Shown: positions 36,627-44,595, counted from the stretch's first letter. The stretch is DNA of 64,000 nt from Bog-756 sp963753905 (GCA_963753905.1 CAVWDZ010000001.1:1178001-1242000); one strand, 5' to 3'. Notes: generated by a model not told the origin, from the sequence alone. Numbers and translations are program-made.

Positions 36627-37148
36627 ATGGACAAGTTCAGGAACATTTCAGCCTCACGTTGGGCCGTGACAGGGATCGCAGTTGTCGCAGTGCTGATCCC
36701 AGCCACGTTCGGAGTGGTAGCAGTGAGTGCATCAGCGACCACGCCTACACCTGCCACTGCATCGACCACAACGCTCTACCAGCAGGAGGGCAATGGAGGT
36801 GCGATCAGTACCACTGGCACCACCATCGTTGCGATTTCACCCTACGTGCCAGCAGGCACCTATCTGGTTTCGGCAACACTTGACGTTTCACTGAGTTCGA
36901 TATCGGACATCACGTGTGGTATCGGTAGCAACGCCTCGGGTAGCACAGTTCACGGGTCGCAAGGCAGCACAAGCAACTTCAACAACGGCGGCATATCGCC
37001 ACTACCAGGAAACGTCGCATTGAGCGCCACGGCAGTTTTGACGAAACCCCTTAATCGGATCGAGTTGAGTTGCAATGCGTACGGCTCGGTTTCAGTGATC
37101 AACTATTCAGTGACCGAGCAGGCAGTCGCCAAGTTGATTTTGAACTGA
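36627..37148 (+). CDS. Putative secreted or N-anchored protein, element cargo
   Basis: 173 aa. N-terminal hydrophobic helix (about 13-34, AVTGIAVVAVLIPATFGVVA) with a possible signal-peptidase site near ASA-TT, then a Thr/Ser/Gly-rich, beta-strand-like extracellular part with two cysteines (DITCGIG, LSCNAYG). No family recognised; overall look is of a surface or adhesin-like beta sandwich. ATG 36627 is preceded by AAGGAG. Confidence 0.7.
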   Translation: MDKFRNISASRWAVTGIAVVAVLIPATFGVVAVSASATTPTPATASTTTLYQQEGNGGAISTTGTTIVAISPYVPAGTYLVSATLDVSLSSISDITCGIGSNASGSTVHGSQGSTSNFNNGGISPLPGNVALSATAVLTKPLNRIELSCNAYGSVSVINYSVTEQAVAKLILN

Positions 37149-37352
37149 CTCCGACCAACCCTGAGAAATGAGAACACCCCGGCACCATCAAACCGGGAGG
37201 CTTCCTTCTATGCGCTCGATACGGTGCAAGAACGGCGCACCGGAGCAGCAACGCAGGCTGTAGGGAAGAAGGAGGTAACCACCTGCAGCGTGCGAAGTAG
37301 ACCGGCCATCATGCTGGCTAAATACATGATGACCGGCCAGCGCAAGGATGCC
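37149..37352. other. Convergent intergenic stretch
   Basis: Between a plus-strand cargo gene and the end of the minus-strand operon. It holds a short inverted repeat CCCGG/CCGGG (37178-37182 and 37193-37197) that could act as a terminator, without a clear T tract. No gene seen. Confidence 0.35.
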
Positions 37353-37967
37353 TTAGCCCTGCGTTCCCTCTGACCTAAGCCGTCGCTGCATTTCTTCAAG
37401 TTGGCCGATGGTCAAATCTGCCTTGCGTGCAAGCCGTTGCCGTTCCCTTAGGTCGGCTCGGAACCGGGGATCGTTCTCCCATTGGCTTTGACTGATTGCA
37501 ACATCGGACAAATCTTCGGTTCCTTCACCCTCGTCCGGTTCCGCTACGTGGACGAGTGTCGGGAGCGTTCCTCGTCGGAGCATTCCGTCCGGCATGACTT
37601 CCAAAAACTGCAGCGTTGCCGGATCCACTGTGCTTCGGTCGTTGGAGAGATACCATTTCTTCACTCGCTCTGCCCTGGCAATGAATCGATCAATCCAGAA
37701 GTTTACGAATCGTTCTAGCTGCTTCTCGTAGTCCTTGCGGTTAATGTGCATTTGCAGCGGTGACTTACCGCTAGCGTCGAAGACACTAAGCATTCCGTCC
37801 TTACCAGGTCGCCCGTACAACTTGCACAGCATCTGAACCCACACTTCTCGTGGCTTCGGACGAAAGTCAAAGAAATCTAGGTTCGGCTGCTGGTGCGGAT
37901 CGTTGGTGTCCAACGGTCGGGTTGGGTTCTGGTATGCGTTGGGAATGCTTGTAACGGTCATGCTCAT
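37353..37967 (-). CDS. Hypothetical element protein downstream of prohead protease, 204 aa
   Basis: Soluble, charged protein; the N-terminal half includes FFDFRPKPREVWVQMLCKLY and MHINRKDYEKQLERFVNFWI, and the C-terminus is a Arg/Gln-rich helix (LRERQRLARKADLTIGQLEE). It occupies the position where HK97-type phages carry the major capsid gene, but it is too short and lacks capsid-like features. Its start overlaps the protease stop by 4 nt. Function unknown; a capsid-interacting or size-determining protein is a speculation from position. Confidence 0.65.
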   Translation of the reverse strand: MSMTVTSIPNAYQNPTRPLDTNDPHQQPNLDFFDFRPKPREVWVQMLCKLYGRPGKDGMLSVFDASGKSPLQMHINRKDYEKQLERFVNFWIDRFIARAERVKKWYLSNDRSTVDPATLQFLEVMPDGMLRRGTLPTLVHVAEPDEGEGTEDLSDVAISQSQWENDPRFRADLRERQRLARKADLTIGQLEEMQRRLRSEGTQG

Positions 37968-39343
37968 GATAGGGACTCCAGTTTCATTTCTCGGATGATT
38001 TCTTGTATTTCCTTGTGGCTCCGCTCGGCTTCCCGGCGCTCATCTTCTAGTGCCTCGCTGTACAGCTGCAGCAAGTCCCGCTGCCGTCGGGTGAGCCGTG
38101 AACGTGAACGGCCAGCCCCGTCCTGCATAGGTAGTGCCCACGACTGAGCACCACCGGAGACACCACCACCAACGGAGCCGTCCTCAACACCTCCACCCAA
38201 CTCCATGTTGGAGAAGTCAGGGTTCGGGTTGGATCCACTACCGTCGCTCGCTGCGCTCTTGGCATCGTTGAGAGAAACACCGTGCTTCGCCAGTAGCTTG
38301 GTCACTCGTCCGTGTGCGTCACCGAGGTGCTGTCCGGCTGCGAGGATTGAACCAACTGCAGGGACTAGCTCATTGATCGTTGCCTTACTGAGCACGGCTC
38401 CCGCTCTGCATTCAGTCTCGGCGTAGTCCACCATGCGCCATGCTCGTGCGAGTGAACGCTGCGCAGCTTCCACGCTCGTACTCTCGTATGCCGGGTTTGC
38501 ACCAATAAGGGAAAAATCGCTCAACCCACCAAAGTGGGAGATGGTCCGCACGGTCTGCTGTGCGTTCCACGAGTCTCGGAACCCGTTCCCTCTTTGGAAA
38601 GCGAAACTCATCTTTGCCAGGATGCCCGTACTGCATGCCGCCGCAGCATCATTGACATCTGCTCGACGTGCATCACCTACGGCTCGCATATTCACACCAT
38701 ACGAGTCTTCGACCCATGTCATCGAACCTGGACCGCTACGTACCCAACTCGCCGCCAGCGGGATCATCGACTGGTTGTGAGCAACCAACAGGGCCACACG
38801 ATTTTGCTCCAGTCCCTTGGTCGCACCCGGCTTGACGTACTCACTGAAGTAGCCCTGTGGTCCGATGCCATCGAACACCCTGCCTTCGGAGTTGAAGACG
38901 ATCGGGTACCCGGTGAATATCAACTCATCCTTGCCGCCGCCACGCACCTCTAATGGTTCGGTGCTGTAGCGCACTTCTGGCAGTCCGTCATCGGTGCGCA
39001 CATCACTCTTACGGTGGCGGAGGTGCTTTGCAGCTGGCACGTTGTCGGATCCGTTTGTAAGCCAGTCTGGCATTACGGGAAGTTTGGGCATACCCTGTTT
39101 CTGCCAATGCTTCTTTATGTGAGCGTGAATGGCGGATTGACTGAACTTGGTGCTCAACGGTGCAGCACTAATGGCGTTCTGCAAATCCTTTTTGCTACCG
39201 GGTGCAATCGGGAAACCAATATGCCCATACGGTGACTTGAGTGCGTGACCAGCTGCAGCAAGCTTCACCAAATCGGATTGCTTAAACTTCCGCCGGATTT
39301 CATCTTCGGCTTGCTCTGCTCGGATTCGTTCTGCGTCATTCAT
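37964..39343 (-). CDS. HK97-family phage prohead protease with extra N- and C-terminal regions
   Basis: 459 aa. The U35 protease core is at about 125-290: FTGYPIVFNSEGRV, SEYVKPGATKG, VALLVAHNQSMIPLA (His189), LAKMSFAFQR (Ser246) and FGGLSDFSLIGANPAYEST. The first 100 residues hold a separate helical module (GHALKSPYGHIGFPI, DLQNAI, HAHIKKHW) known from other actinophage proteins. The last 160 residues are Gly/Ser linkers and an Arg/Glu coiled coil, possibly a scaffold. Such proteases cut capsid scaffolds during head maturation. No capsid gene is next to it, which suggests it acts on another phage's head or is a remnant. Confidence 0.82.
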   Translation of the reverse strand: MNDAERIRAEQAEDEIRRKFKQSDLVKLAAAGHALKSPYGHIGFPIAPGSKKDLQNAISAAPLSTKFSQSAIHAHIKKHWQKQGMPKLPVMPDWLTNGSDNVPAAKHLRHRKSDVRTDDGLPEVRYSTEPLEVRGGGKDELIFTGYPIVFNSEGRVFDGIGPQGYFSEYVKPGATKGLEQNRVALLVAHNQSMIPLAASWVRSGPGSMTWVEDSYGVNMRAVGDARRADVNDAAAACSTGILAKMSFAFQRGNGFRDSWNAQQTVRTISHFGGLSDFSLIGANPAYESTSVEAAQRSLARAWRMVDYAETECRAGAVLSKATINELVPAVGSILAAGQHLGDAHGRVTKLLAKHGVSLNDAKSAASDGSGSNPNPDFSNMELGGGVEDGSVGGGVSGGAQSWALPMQDGAGRSRSRLTRRQRDLLQLYSEALEDERREAERSHKEIQEIIREMKLESLS

Positions 39344-39543
39344 TGTTGTTCCTTCCGGTGGTCCGGATGCTCATCTTCAACCCATGGACGTAACCACACA
39401 TCTTCAAGTGCTGCAGCGAATCGGTCGTACCGTTCACGCTCGTTCGGTAGCTCGACACCATCACGCCGAAAGGTGCGGCCAATGATTGACTCACCCGTGT
39501 ACCGGCGTGGTCCTTCGGTCGGCTCGTCAAATCCTGTCTTCAT
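39340..39543 (-). CDS. Small hypothetical element protein, 67 aa
   Basis: Starts MKTGFDEPTEGPRRYTGE, charged and Trp-containing C-terminus. Unrecognised. Overlaps the protease start by 4 nt (ATGA) and the upstream gene by 17 nt, so coding is supported by the coupled cascade. Confidence 0.55.
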   Translation of the reverse strand: MKTGFDEPTEGPRRYTGESIIGRTFRRDGVELPNERERYDRFAAALEDVWLRPWVEDEHPDHRKEQQ

Positions 39544-39796
39544 GTTTCATCTTCCTTCGTGCTCGCCATGCTTGCCACCGGCTGCGTGCAGGTGGTTGCT
39601 GGTAATCAAAGACGATTGCTCTTGTGGTGTCCGTACACCAAATGCTCACCAGTCCGGGAAACGAGTTAGTTACTGGCTTGTTGCATTTCCAAGCTGCACA
39701 CTTCTTTGGCTGCTTCACGGCCTTCGGCTTTGTGGCTTTCTCTTGCTGCAGCTGCATCCGTCGCTGTGCGACTACCTGGTCCATGTCGTAAATCAT
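39527..39796 (-). CDS. Small basic hypothetical element protein, 89 aa
   Basis: Basic protein; MIYDMDQVVAQRRMQLQQEK is followed by a Lys/Pro-rich stretch and CAAWKCNKPVTNSFPG, a possible half zinc site. Ends in an Arg/Trp-rich helix. Start overlaps the MuF-like gene stop (ATGA). No family assigned. Confidence 0.58.
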   Translation of the reverse strand: MIYDMDQVVAQRRMQLQQEKATKPKAVKQPKKCAAWKCNKPVTNSFPGLVSIWCTDTTRAIVFDYQQPPARSRWQAWRARRKMKHEDRI

Positions 39797-40473
39797 GACT
39801 GCGCACCAACCGGCTCAACGGAGCATGTGCAGTTGCCATGGATGGGGACGAGTCCCGAATCGTCGTCAAGGTCATAGGTGCCTGCAGCATCGGTGCATGT
39901 TTGGCACGCTCCCGATTCCGGCACCATCCGATACTGTGATCCGCCACCGGACTCGATGGTGTCTAGGGTCGATGCAGCTGCACCAGACGTGACCGCATCA
40001 CTTGCCACACGATCCGCCACGGTGGACGGATCCTGTGTCGGATTATCGGCCAACCATCCAATCAGCGCCGGAGCGTAGGTCGCAGCACCAGCCACCAGAG
40101 CACCCAACCTGGTTGATGGGTCAGAGCCGTCATCAGTGGGCGCTGACTCGTCCTCATCATCGTTGTAGCCGTCTACATAGGTGTCCGTCAGTGCTGCAGT
40201 GGTTGCTGCTGCACTGGCAATGGTCAAAGCGTGGGCAATCCTCGGAGCATGCGTGGCAGCAACAGTTGCTGTCTTCTTGGTGGCTGCTCGTATCTCCGGA
40301 GGGAAGAACCGGCGCACGTGCTGGCCTAGCCGTAGCTCCGGTTCCTCGGTGGCAGCACGTAGCTCCGTCAGAGCGTTGAGCACCCGGCGTTGAGTGTCAG
40401 TGAGCGCACACGCTTGGTCGATCCGGTTGGCTTGCTGCTCTGTGATCTGCCTGTCCTCGTCAGTGATGATCAT
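39793..40473 (-). CDS. MuF-like minor head protein (C-terminal motif)
   Basis: 226 aa. The C-terminus has CQTCTDAAGTYD and PIHGNCTCSVEPV, the CxxC...HxxCxC pattern at the end of phage Mu gpF/SPP1 gp7-type minor capsid proteins. Upstream are an Arg/Glu-rich N-terminal helix, Ala-rich helices (IAHALTIASAAATTAAL) and an Asp/Glu-rich insert. It is shorter than most MuF proteins. Start ATG 40473 chosen because it forms an ATGA overlap with the HNH gene. It lies upstream of the protease as in phage head modules, but without portal or terminase. Confidence 0.68.
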   Translation of the reverse strand: MIITDEDRQITEQQANRIDQACALTDTQRRVLNALTELRAATEEPELRLGQHVRRFFPPEIRAATKKTATVAATHAPRIAHALTIASAAATTAALTDTYVDGYNDDEDESAPTDDGSDPSTRLGALVAGAATYAPALIGWLADNPTQDPSTVADRVASDAVTSGAAASTLDTIESGGGSQYRMVPESGACQTCTDAAGTYDLDDDSGLVPIHGNCTCSVEPVGAQS

Positions 40474-40925
40474 GCCGCCACCCAATCCGGAGACAGAATC
40501 GTGCGCTTGTTGACTAAGAACGTTTCCGTTTCACCCGTCTTCGTATTGCGGAACACCACCGGTTCTAGGGGTTCTGCTTCGGGTGTTCGTTCAACAGGGA
40601 TGTAATGCGGGAACCCTCTCCGTGCTGCATCGGCACTATTGCATCCGTAATGCGCTGGCCGAAGACCTTCTATGGCCGTGCATATCCTTCGGCATTCCCA
40701 AACCAGCTTTCCCACCTGATCTTCAACACGAAACCCAGGTTTGTGGTCTACCGAGAAACTAAGGGGATGAGGCTTCTTCAAGTCATACCGGATTGGCTTC
40801 TGACACAATGCGCAATCTGGATGCCCCGCTCTAATGGTTGCTACTCGTGCTTTCCAAACCGCAGTGTTCTTGAAGGTTCTCCGTGCCATCTGTGCATCGG
40901 TAACCGTGTCGTGGTTACTCGGCAT
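40470..40925 (-). CDS. HNH endonuclease
   Basis: 151 aa. HNH fold with zinc cysteines CALC (38, 41), the DH pair in SFSVDHKPG (60-61) and LRPAHYGCNSADAARRG (His92, Cys95, Asn96). Actinophages often have an HNH gene beside the terminase; it helps DNA cutting or packaging there. Here it sits between a possible small terminase-like protein and the MuF-like protein. Coupled on both sides (TAATG and ATGA overlaps). Confidence 0.8.
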   Translation of the reverse strand: MPSNHDTVTDAQMARRTFKNTAVWKARVATIRAGHPDCALCQKPIRYDLKKPHPLSFSVDHKPGFRVEDQVGKLVWECRRICTAIEGLRPAHYGCNSADAARRGFPHYIPVERTPEAEPLEPVVFRNTKTGETETFLVNKRTILSPDWVAA

Positions 40926-41260
40926 TAGTCGTCTTCTATCCCTGCAGCTACACGACTAGCTTTCGTTCTGATTCGCACATCTATTCCGTGTTCATCTGCA
41001 AACAAGTACTCAAGGAATGGATCACGTGCCGGATTCACCAGGATGATGCGTTCAAGCGTTGCTTGCAGTTCTCGTGTGATGGCTGGCAATGCCTGCGCAA
41101 CTGCTCCCGAGGTGCCCGGTGCGACTGCATCCATCTGTCTGGCCAGATTCCGTGCCAGTTCCACCTGCACCTCAACCGCCGAGGTGATCAGGTCGGGCGG
41201 AATCTCGGCCACCAGACGATTGACGGATCGTAGGATTGGCTGCGTTGAAGGTCTTCCCAT
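40925..41260 (-). CDS. Helical element protein, possible small terminase-like
   Basis: 111 aa, mostly helical (VEVQVELARNLARQMDA, LPAITRELQATLERI), starting MGRPSTQPILRSVNRL. Its size, position just before the HNH and head genes, and helical character are those of a small terminase or packaging adaptor, but no sequence signature proves it. Stop overlaps the HNH start (TAATG). Confidence 0.5.
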   Translation of the reverse strand: MGRPSTQPILRSVNRLVAEIPPDLITSAVEVQVELARNLARQMDAVAPGTSGAVAQALPAITRELQATLERIILVNPARDPFLEYLFADEHGIDVRIRTKASRVAAGIEDD

Positions 41261-41678
41261 GGCTTGCCTTTCAGGTGCTCGTATTGGTGCTATTGTTTCG
41301 TGTTAGCGTGTCCCGCATTTGCGCCGATTGTGCCCATACGCTGGACGTTTGTCCGATTTCGACCGGGTTATTGGGTGCCATCGACCGTTTTTAGCGGACA
41401 GAGAAATGCGGAGGACCGGGCGGTCCTGCGTGGATTATGCTAAGGCGACCCTACCCCCCGGTATTTATAGATAATGCGTTCAATAACAGGCACTCCATAC
41501 AACCAAATCGGTGCCGGTCTATTTGCTTGACCTGCACAAACGCTATCGTTTATTTCTGCTGTCAGGACGACCATCCGTCTTACGGCCCGAACGCACCTGA
41601 ACCACCTTCACCCGTCTGCGAGGTGGTCCTACCTTTTTATGTGAGCGGTTGTGTCCCTTGCTACTGCTGCCACGCCTG
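41261..41678. other. Non-coding stretch in the element
   Basis: About 420 bases without a convincing gene. It contains one TAGCGGACAG (41392-41401), matching the copy at 43134-43143 near the iterons, and an inverted repeat AGGACCG-GG-CGGTCCT at 41412-41427. It probably holds the promoter of the minus-strand head-gene operon that starts at 41260; no certain -35/-10 pair was found. Confidence 0.5.
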
Positions 41679-41882
41679 CTAGGCATTCAGCGACCCACCA
41701 GGGCGACGGAGAGGTGACCTAGCGTCAAAGTTGCGTGCCGATGTCAACGACCCTGCAGCAATCCAAGACACGTTGCCGGTGAGTGACCACCAGACGAGTA
41801 CCTGTGAACCGTCCACCTCAACCACCGATCCGATTGCATCATCATGGATGCGGATCACTCGTTCACGTTTGCGGAATGTCAT
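41679..41882 (-). CDS. Small hypothetical element protein, 67 aa
   Basis: Begins MTFRKRERVIRIHDDAIGS and continues with a beta-rich SH3-like stretch (VVEVDGSQVLVWWSLTG). Phages encode many such small barrels. ATGA overlap with the upstream gene supports translation. Function unknown. Confidence 0.58.
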   Translation of the reverse strand: MTFRKRERVIRIHDDAIGSVVEVDGSQVLVWWSLTGNVSWIAAGSLTSARNFDARSPLRRPGGSLNA

Positions 41883-42175
41883 CTTGTCTCAATCAGGTAC
41901 AGCGGATCGTGTTTACAGCCAACAAGTACACGATCCGGCACTTTAACGGTGTGTGTCTCCGGTGGGAGTTTGATTGTCTTCGTCTTCCTTGGCATTGTGA
42001 ATGCGGTTGTTTCCCGAATACTGTTCATCGGCACGTAGTGCTGAATGTATCCGTTACTGTGTGCCAACACGTGACACGATCGCCTATCGTCACTAATCCA
42101 CATGACAATGCCAACCTTCACACCACGGAACTGCATTCGTCTTGCACATACCTCTGTTCCTATTTCAATCGTCAT
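41879..42175 (-). CDS. Small hypothetical element protein, 98 aa
   Basis: Begins MTIEIGTEVCARRMQFRG; beta-rich first half with KVGIVMWISDDRRSC, basic middle. Like its neighbour it may be an SH3/KOW-like small barrel. Lies 6 bp after the DUF4406 gene and overlaps the next by 4 nt. Confidence 0.58.
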   Translation of the reverse strand: MTIEIGTEVCARRMQFRGVKVGIVMWISDDRRSCHVLAHSNGYIQHYVPMNSIRETTAFTMPRKTKTIKLPPETHTVKVPDRVLVGCKHDPLYLIETR

Positions 42176-42181
42176 GCTGCA

Positions 42182-42511
42182 TCACTTCAACAATCTGTCT
42201 TCTAGTAACCAGTTCATTTCTGACTCATAGATAATGCCCATTTTCAAACAGCTAGCAATCTGGTGTTCCAGCCGTGCTCCAATACTTTGGCAGTAGTCCC
42301 GCATGAGAAAAATATGTGAGCAGGTGAGCAGTAACGGCAAATCAATCCGGAGACACACCGCACGATCATTAGCGCAACCCACACTTGCCGTTACTGCTGC
42401 AGGGTTAACAGCTTCCCAGTTCCGTTCTGTGAAGTACGTTGCCCAACGTTCAAACTTTTCTAAATAGGAATCTTCACCGGTGATTGAACCGGCTATGTAA
42501 ATGCGTCTCAT
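42182..42511 (-). CDS. DUF4406 protein (nucleoside 2-deoxyribosyltransferase-like)
   Basis: 109 aa. N-terminus MRRIYIAGSITGEDSYLEKF followed by WEAVNPAAVTA, then a hydrophobic strand and helix, match DUF4406, a Rossmann-like relative of nucleoside deoxyribosyltransferases often found in phages. A nucleotide-salvage or nucleotide-signal-removing role is possible; neither is shown. Start overlaps the 51-aa gene stop (ATGA). Confidence 0.7.
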   Translation of the reverse strand: MRRIYIAGSITGEDSYLEKFERWATYFTERNWEAVNPAAVTASVGCANDRAVCLRIDLPLLLTCSHIFLMRDYCQSIGARLEHQIASCLKMGIIYESEMNWLLEDRLLK

Positions 42512-42663
42512 TCGACACTCGCCAACCCTGCCACTATTTCCAACTGCTCTATGATTCCCGTAAACCGGTTGTACTCGTCATCACTCAACACAGTGTCATC
42601 TGCTGCAGCACGGAGCTGCTGGCAAAGGTTTTTCAAAGCCTCGGAATACGGGTTGGATGGCAT
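42508..42663 (-). CDS. Small hypothetical element protein, 51 aa
   Basis: Short helical acidic protein: MPSNPYSEALKNLCQQLRA, then DDEYNRFTGIIEQLEIVAG. Start is 6 bp after the HTH gene stop, and its stop overlaps the DUF4406 start by 4 nt, so it fits the operon. Function unknown. Confidence 0.55.
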   Translation of the reverse strand: MPSNPYSEALKNLCQQLRAAADDTVLSDDEYNRFTGIIEQLEIVAGLASVE

Positions 42664-42668
42664 ATCAC

Positions 42669-43013
42669 TTACCCGAGTACCCGCTGCATTGCTCTCAACG
42701 CCACCGGGTCACCCTGCCGCAACTCGACTAGCCGAGCGGTCGCCCACCTGCGACCAGACAGTGACTCGTCAGGATCCTTGGAGATAGCCGCCAATGTCTC
42801 CACTAGCTCTTGCATGGTTGCATGAAGGGTATTCGCACCTTCAATCCATTCCGCAACTCTCGCCCTATTGAATCTCCACTGCATCCCGTTACCGATACCG
42901 GTAACCGGTTGAATGAACTTCTTGTGTTGGACCCATCTCTGGATAGTTCTCTCTGAGACACCAACGAGTTGGGCAACTTCGGGCAGTGAGAGTGTTTCGG
43001 GGCGTGAGGACAT
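42669..43013 (-). CDS. HTH DNA-binding protein, excisionase/AlpA-like
   Basis: 114 aa. Residues 6-57 form a MerR/excisionase-type helix-turn-helix with wing: LSLPEVAQLVGVSERTIQRW, then FNRARVAEWIEG. A helical C-terminal half follows (LVETLAAISKDPDESL). It could be the recombination directionality factor for the serine integrase, a repressor, or a small-terminase-like protein; the first two are more likely. Start ATG 43013 has GGAG 8 nt upstream. The gene starts downstream of the iteron cluster and heads the operon. Confidence 0.75.
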   Translation of the reverse strand: MSSRPETLSLPEVAQLVGVSERTIQRWVQHKKFIQPVTGIGNGMQWRFNRARVAEWIEGANTLHATMQELVETLAAISKDPDESLSGRRWATARLVELRQGDPVALRAMQRVLG

Positions 43014-43503
43014 AACGGCTCCAATCGGGAGGACACATGCCGTGGTGACAAAAGACGACAAATGTGTACATCTAACAGTACCGTGAAACAGGCCCATGTC
43101 GCTAGACAGTCTGCCGCCGAAGCGGCCAAAAGGTAGCGGACAGGGCGCACTTTCTTGCTCGTCGCTATGCTCGTCGCCACCGATGATAGAAACACCTGGT
43201 AAATGCGTATGTTCGCCACACATATTTGAACCGACGACACCGAAATGTAGCGGATCGGTAGTGGATCAAATCGTTAGATCCGCTACGGCTCCATACCAGG
43301 TCAACGTATACTTTTGGTCAAAAGTAGCGGCTTGAGCCGTTTCCGAGGGAACACGCTATGGCACACCCCCGAACCGACCTCCGGGACCCCTCAGCGTGTA
43401 TGTTCCCGCTTACACCCGCTACCCCGCTACTTTATATATATATATAGTCTGAACAGGTCTTTAGGGTGTAGCGGATCGGTAGCGGATCGGTAGCGGATCA
43501 TAA
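43014..43503. promoter_or_regulatory. Non-coding iteron/origin-like region
   Basis: About 490 bases between the HTH gene start and the DUF3631 gene end. The motif TAGCGGATC recurs: direct copies at 43248, 43469, 43480 and 43491; inverted copies at 43277-43285 and 43506-43514 (last base T-variant); partial copies TAGCGGACAG (43134), TAGTGGATC (43259), TAGCGGCTT (43325). An AT tract TTTATATATATATATAG lies at 43431-43447, just before the three-copy array. This is the plan of an iteron-controlled origin or of a repressor operator array. Confidence 0.65.
43469..43501 (+). repeat. Three tandem 11-bp iterons TAGCGGATCGG
   Basis: Copies begin at 43469, 43480 and 43491 with exactly 11-bp period (one helical turn); the third ends AT instead of GG. 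A reverse copy follows at 43506-43514 inside the end of the DUF3631 gene. Confidence 0.85.
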
Positions 43504-44595
43504 TCAATCCGCTACAGTGCCCACCGGGACATCGACACCGAGGTATCGCTCCCACGAATCCTTGAAGTCTTCTCGGAAGTACACTTTAAGAACGGTATTA
43601 CCGAGTCTTTTGCTCCTTGTGTGAATGCCATACCCTCGGAGCGCATTTGCTAGCTTCACTTGTGTTAACACTGGTTGACCATATTCCAGTTGACTCCATT
43701 CCGATTCGTCAAACTTAAGGTCTTCCACTAGTTGGTCGCTGGTTAGGAATGAAACGATACCGGATGGCATTCCATCAAAGATGTCTTTAATATCCCGCAA
43801 CAAACGTACTTGCTTAGACATCTCGGTAGTCTCTTGGTATTGCAGTTCGCACATCCTCACACAAGCAGACCTAGCATAAGCTTCTATCTCTGGATTCATC
43901 AGTGAAGCAATCCAAATCAAACACTCCCAAATGTCTTGTTGTCTGTCTGAGATTTCATCGGGCATTTCAACGTCTGGCATGTCACCCACCGTTTTTGCCC
44001 AACTAAGTAACTTGGTGACAATCGCACTAGATCGTTTATCCAGTTTGCGAAACCGATTCGTTACCTCACTTCGTGTCTTCCTCCGAAGGTTGACTACCAC
44101 TGAGCGATCGTAGATAGTCTCCGGAGGTGTCCCGATACCAGCCGTGGCAACGGCACAGTATGCCTTACTTCGTTTCCTGCTCCGCCCAAAGTTGTCGCAC
44201 CGTAGATAAATGCTCCCTTTGCGGTAACCGGCGTTAATGAGTGCCCGAAGGTTTCCGTTCTCACCTTCACCGAATACTGTGTCTATTTCATCCAATAGTA
44301 GTGTTGGTCGGTTGTCTTCAACTTCACCCACGATTGCTGCAGGTGATGCATTGAACGTAAGTAATGGATTCCAGCATAGCTTGTCCAGCACTTCAAGTGC
44401 ACGAGTCTTGCCACATTGTTTATCCGGAGCACAAACAGCTAAACGAGGTGTGTTATCAATATGGTCAAGCACATAGGTATGCATCACCCATAGCGCTGCA
44501 GCAAACCGCTCAAAGTCAGTTGTGAACACTACAAAGTCTTTAAGAAAGATCATCACTTCCCCGAAGATTTCTAGTGTTTGGTTCTTCTCTGTCAT
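43504..44595 (-). CDS. DUF3631 P-loop ATPase, probable element replication protein
   Basis: 363 aa. Walker A-like APDKQCGKTRALEVL (56-70) and Walker B LLLDEID (99-105), followed by GNLRALINAGYRKGSIYLR, ERSV-type arginine region (IYDRSVVVNLRRKT) and the DUF3631 C-terminal part. DUF3631 ATPases occur in actinobacterial plasmids, phages and integrative elements, usually as helicase/primase-like replication proteins. The iterons lie directly at its 3' end. Start overlaps the zinc-finger gene stop (TGATG). GC near 45-50 percent, the lowest in the window. Confidence 0.8.
   Translation of the reverse strand: MTEKNQTLEIFGEVMIFLKDFVVFTTDFERFAAALWVMHTYVLDHIDNTPRLAVCAPDKQCGKTRALEVLDKLCWNPLLTFNASPAAIVGEVEDNRPTLLLDEIDTVFGEGENGNLRALINAGYRKGSIYLRCDNFGRSRKRSKAYCAVATAGIGTPPETIYDRSVVVNLRRKTRSEVTNRFRKLDKRSSAIVTKLLSWAKTVGDMPDVEMPDEISDRQQDIWECLIWIASLMNPEIEAYARSACVRMCELQYQETTEMSKQVRLLRDIKDIFDGMPSGIVSFLTSDQLVEDLKFDESEWSQLEYGQPVLTQVKLANALRGYGIHTRSKRLGNTVLKVYFREDFKDSWERYLGVDVPVGTVAD

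Noticed and set aside
41437..41682. 81-codon plus-strand frame in the element gap
   Set aside because: Cys/Pro/His-rich odd composition, no ribosome site, opposite to the operon.
43096..43335. 79-codon plus-strand frame and minus-strand extension of the HTH gene across the iteron region
   Set aside because: Low-complexity translations, no ribosome site, and they run through the repeat array.
43469..43501. CRISPR array
   Set aside because: Repeats are 11 bp in tandem without spacers, and no cas gene is present.
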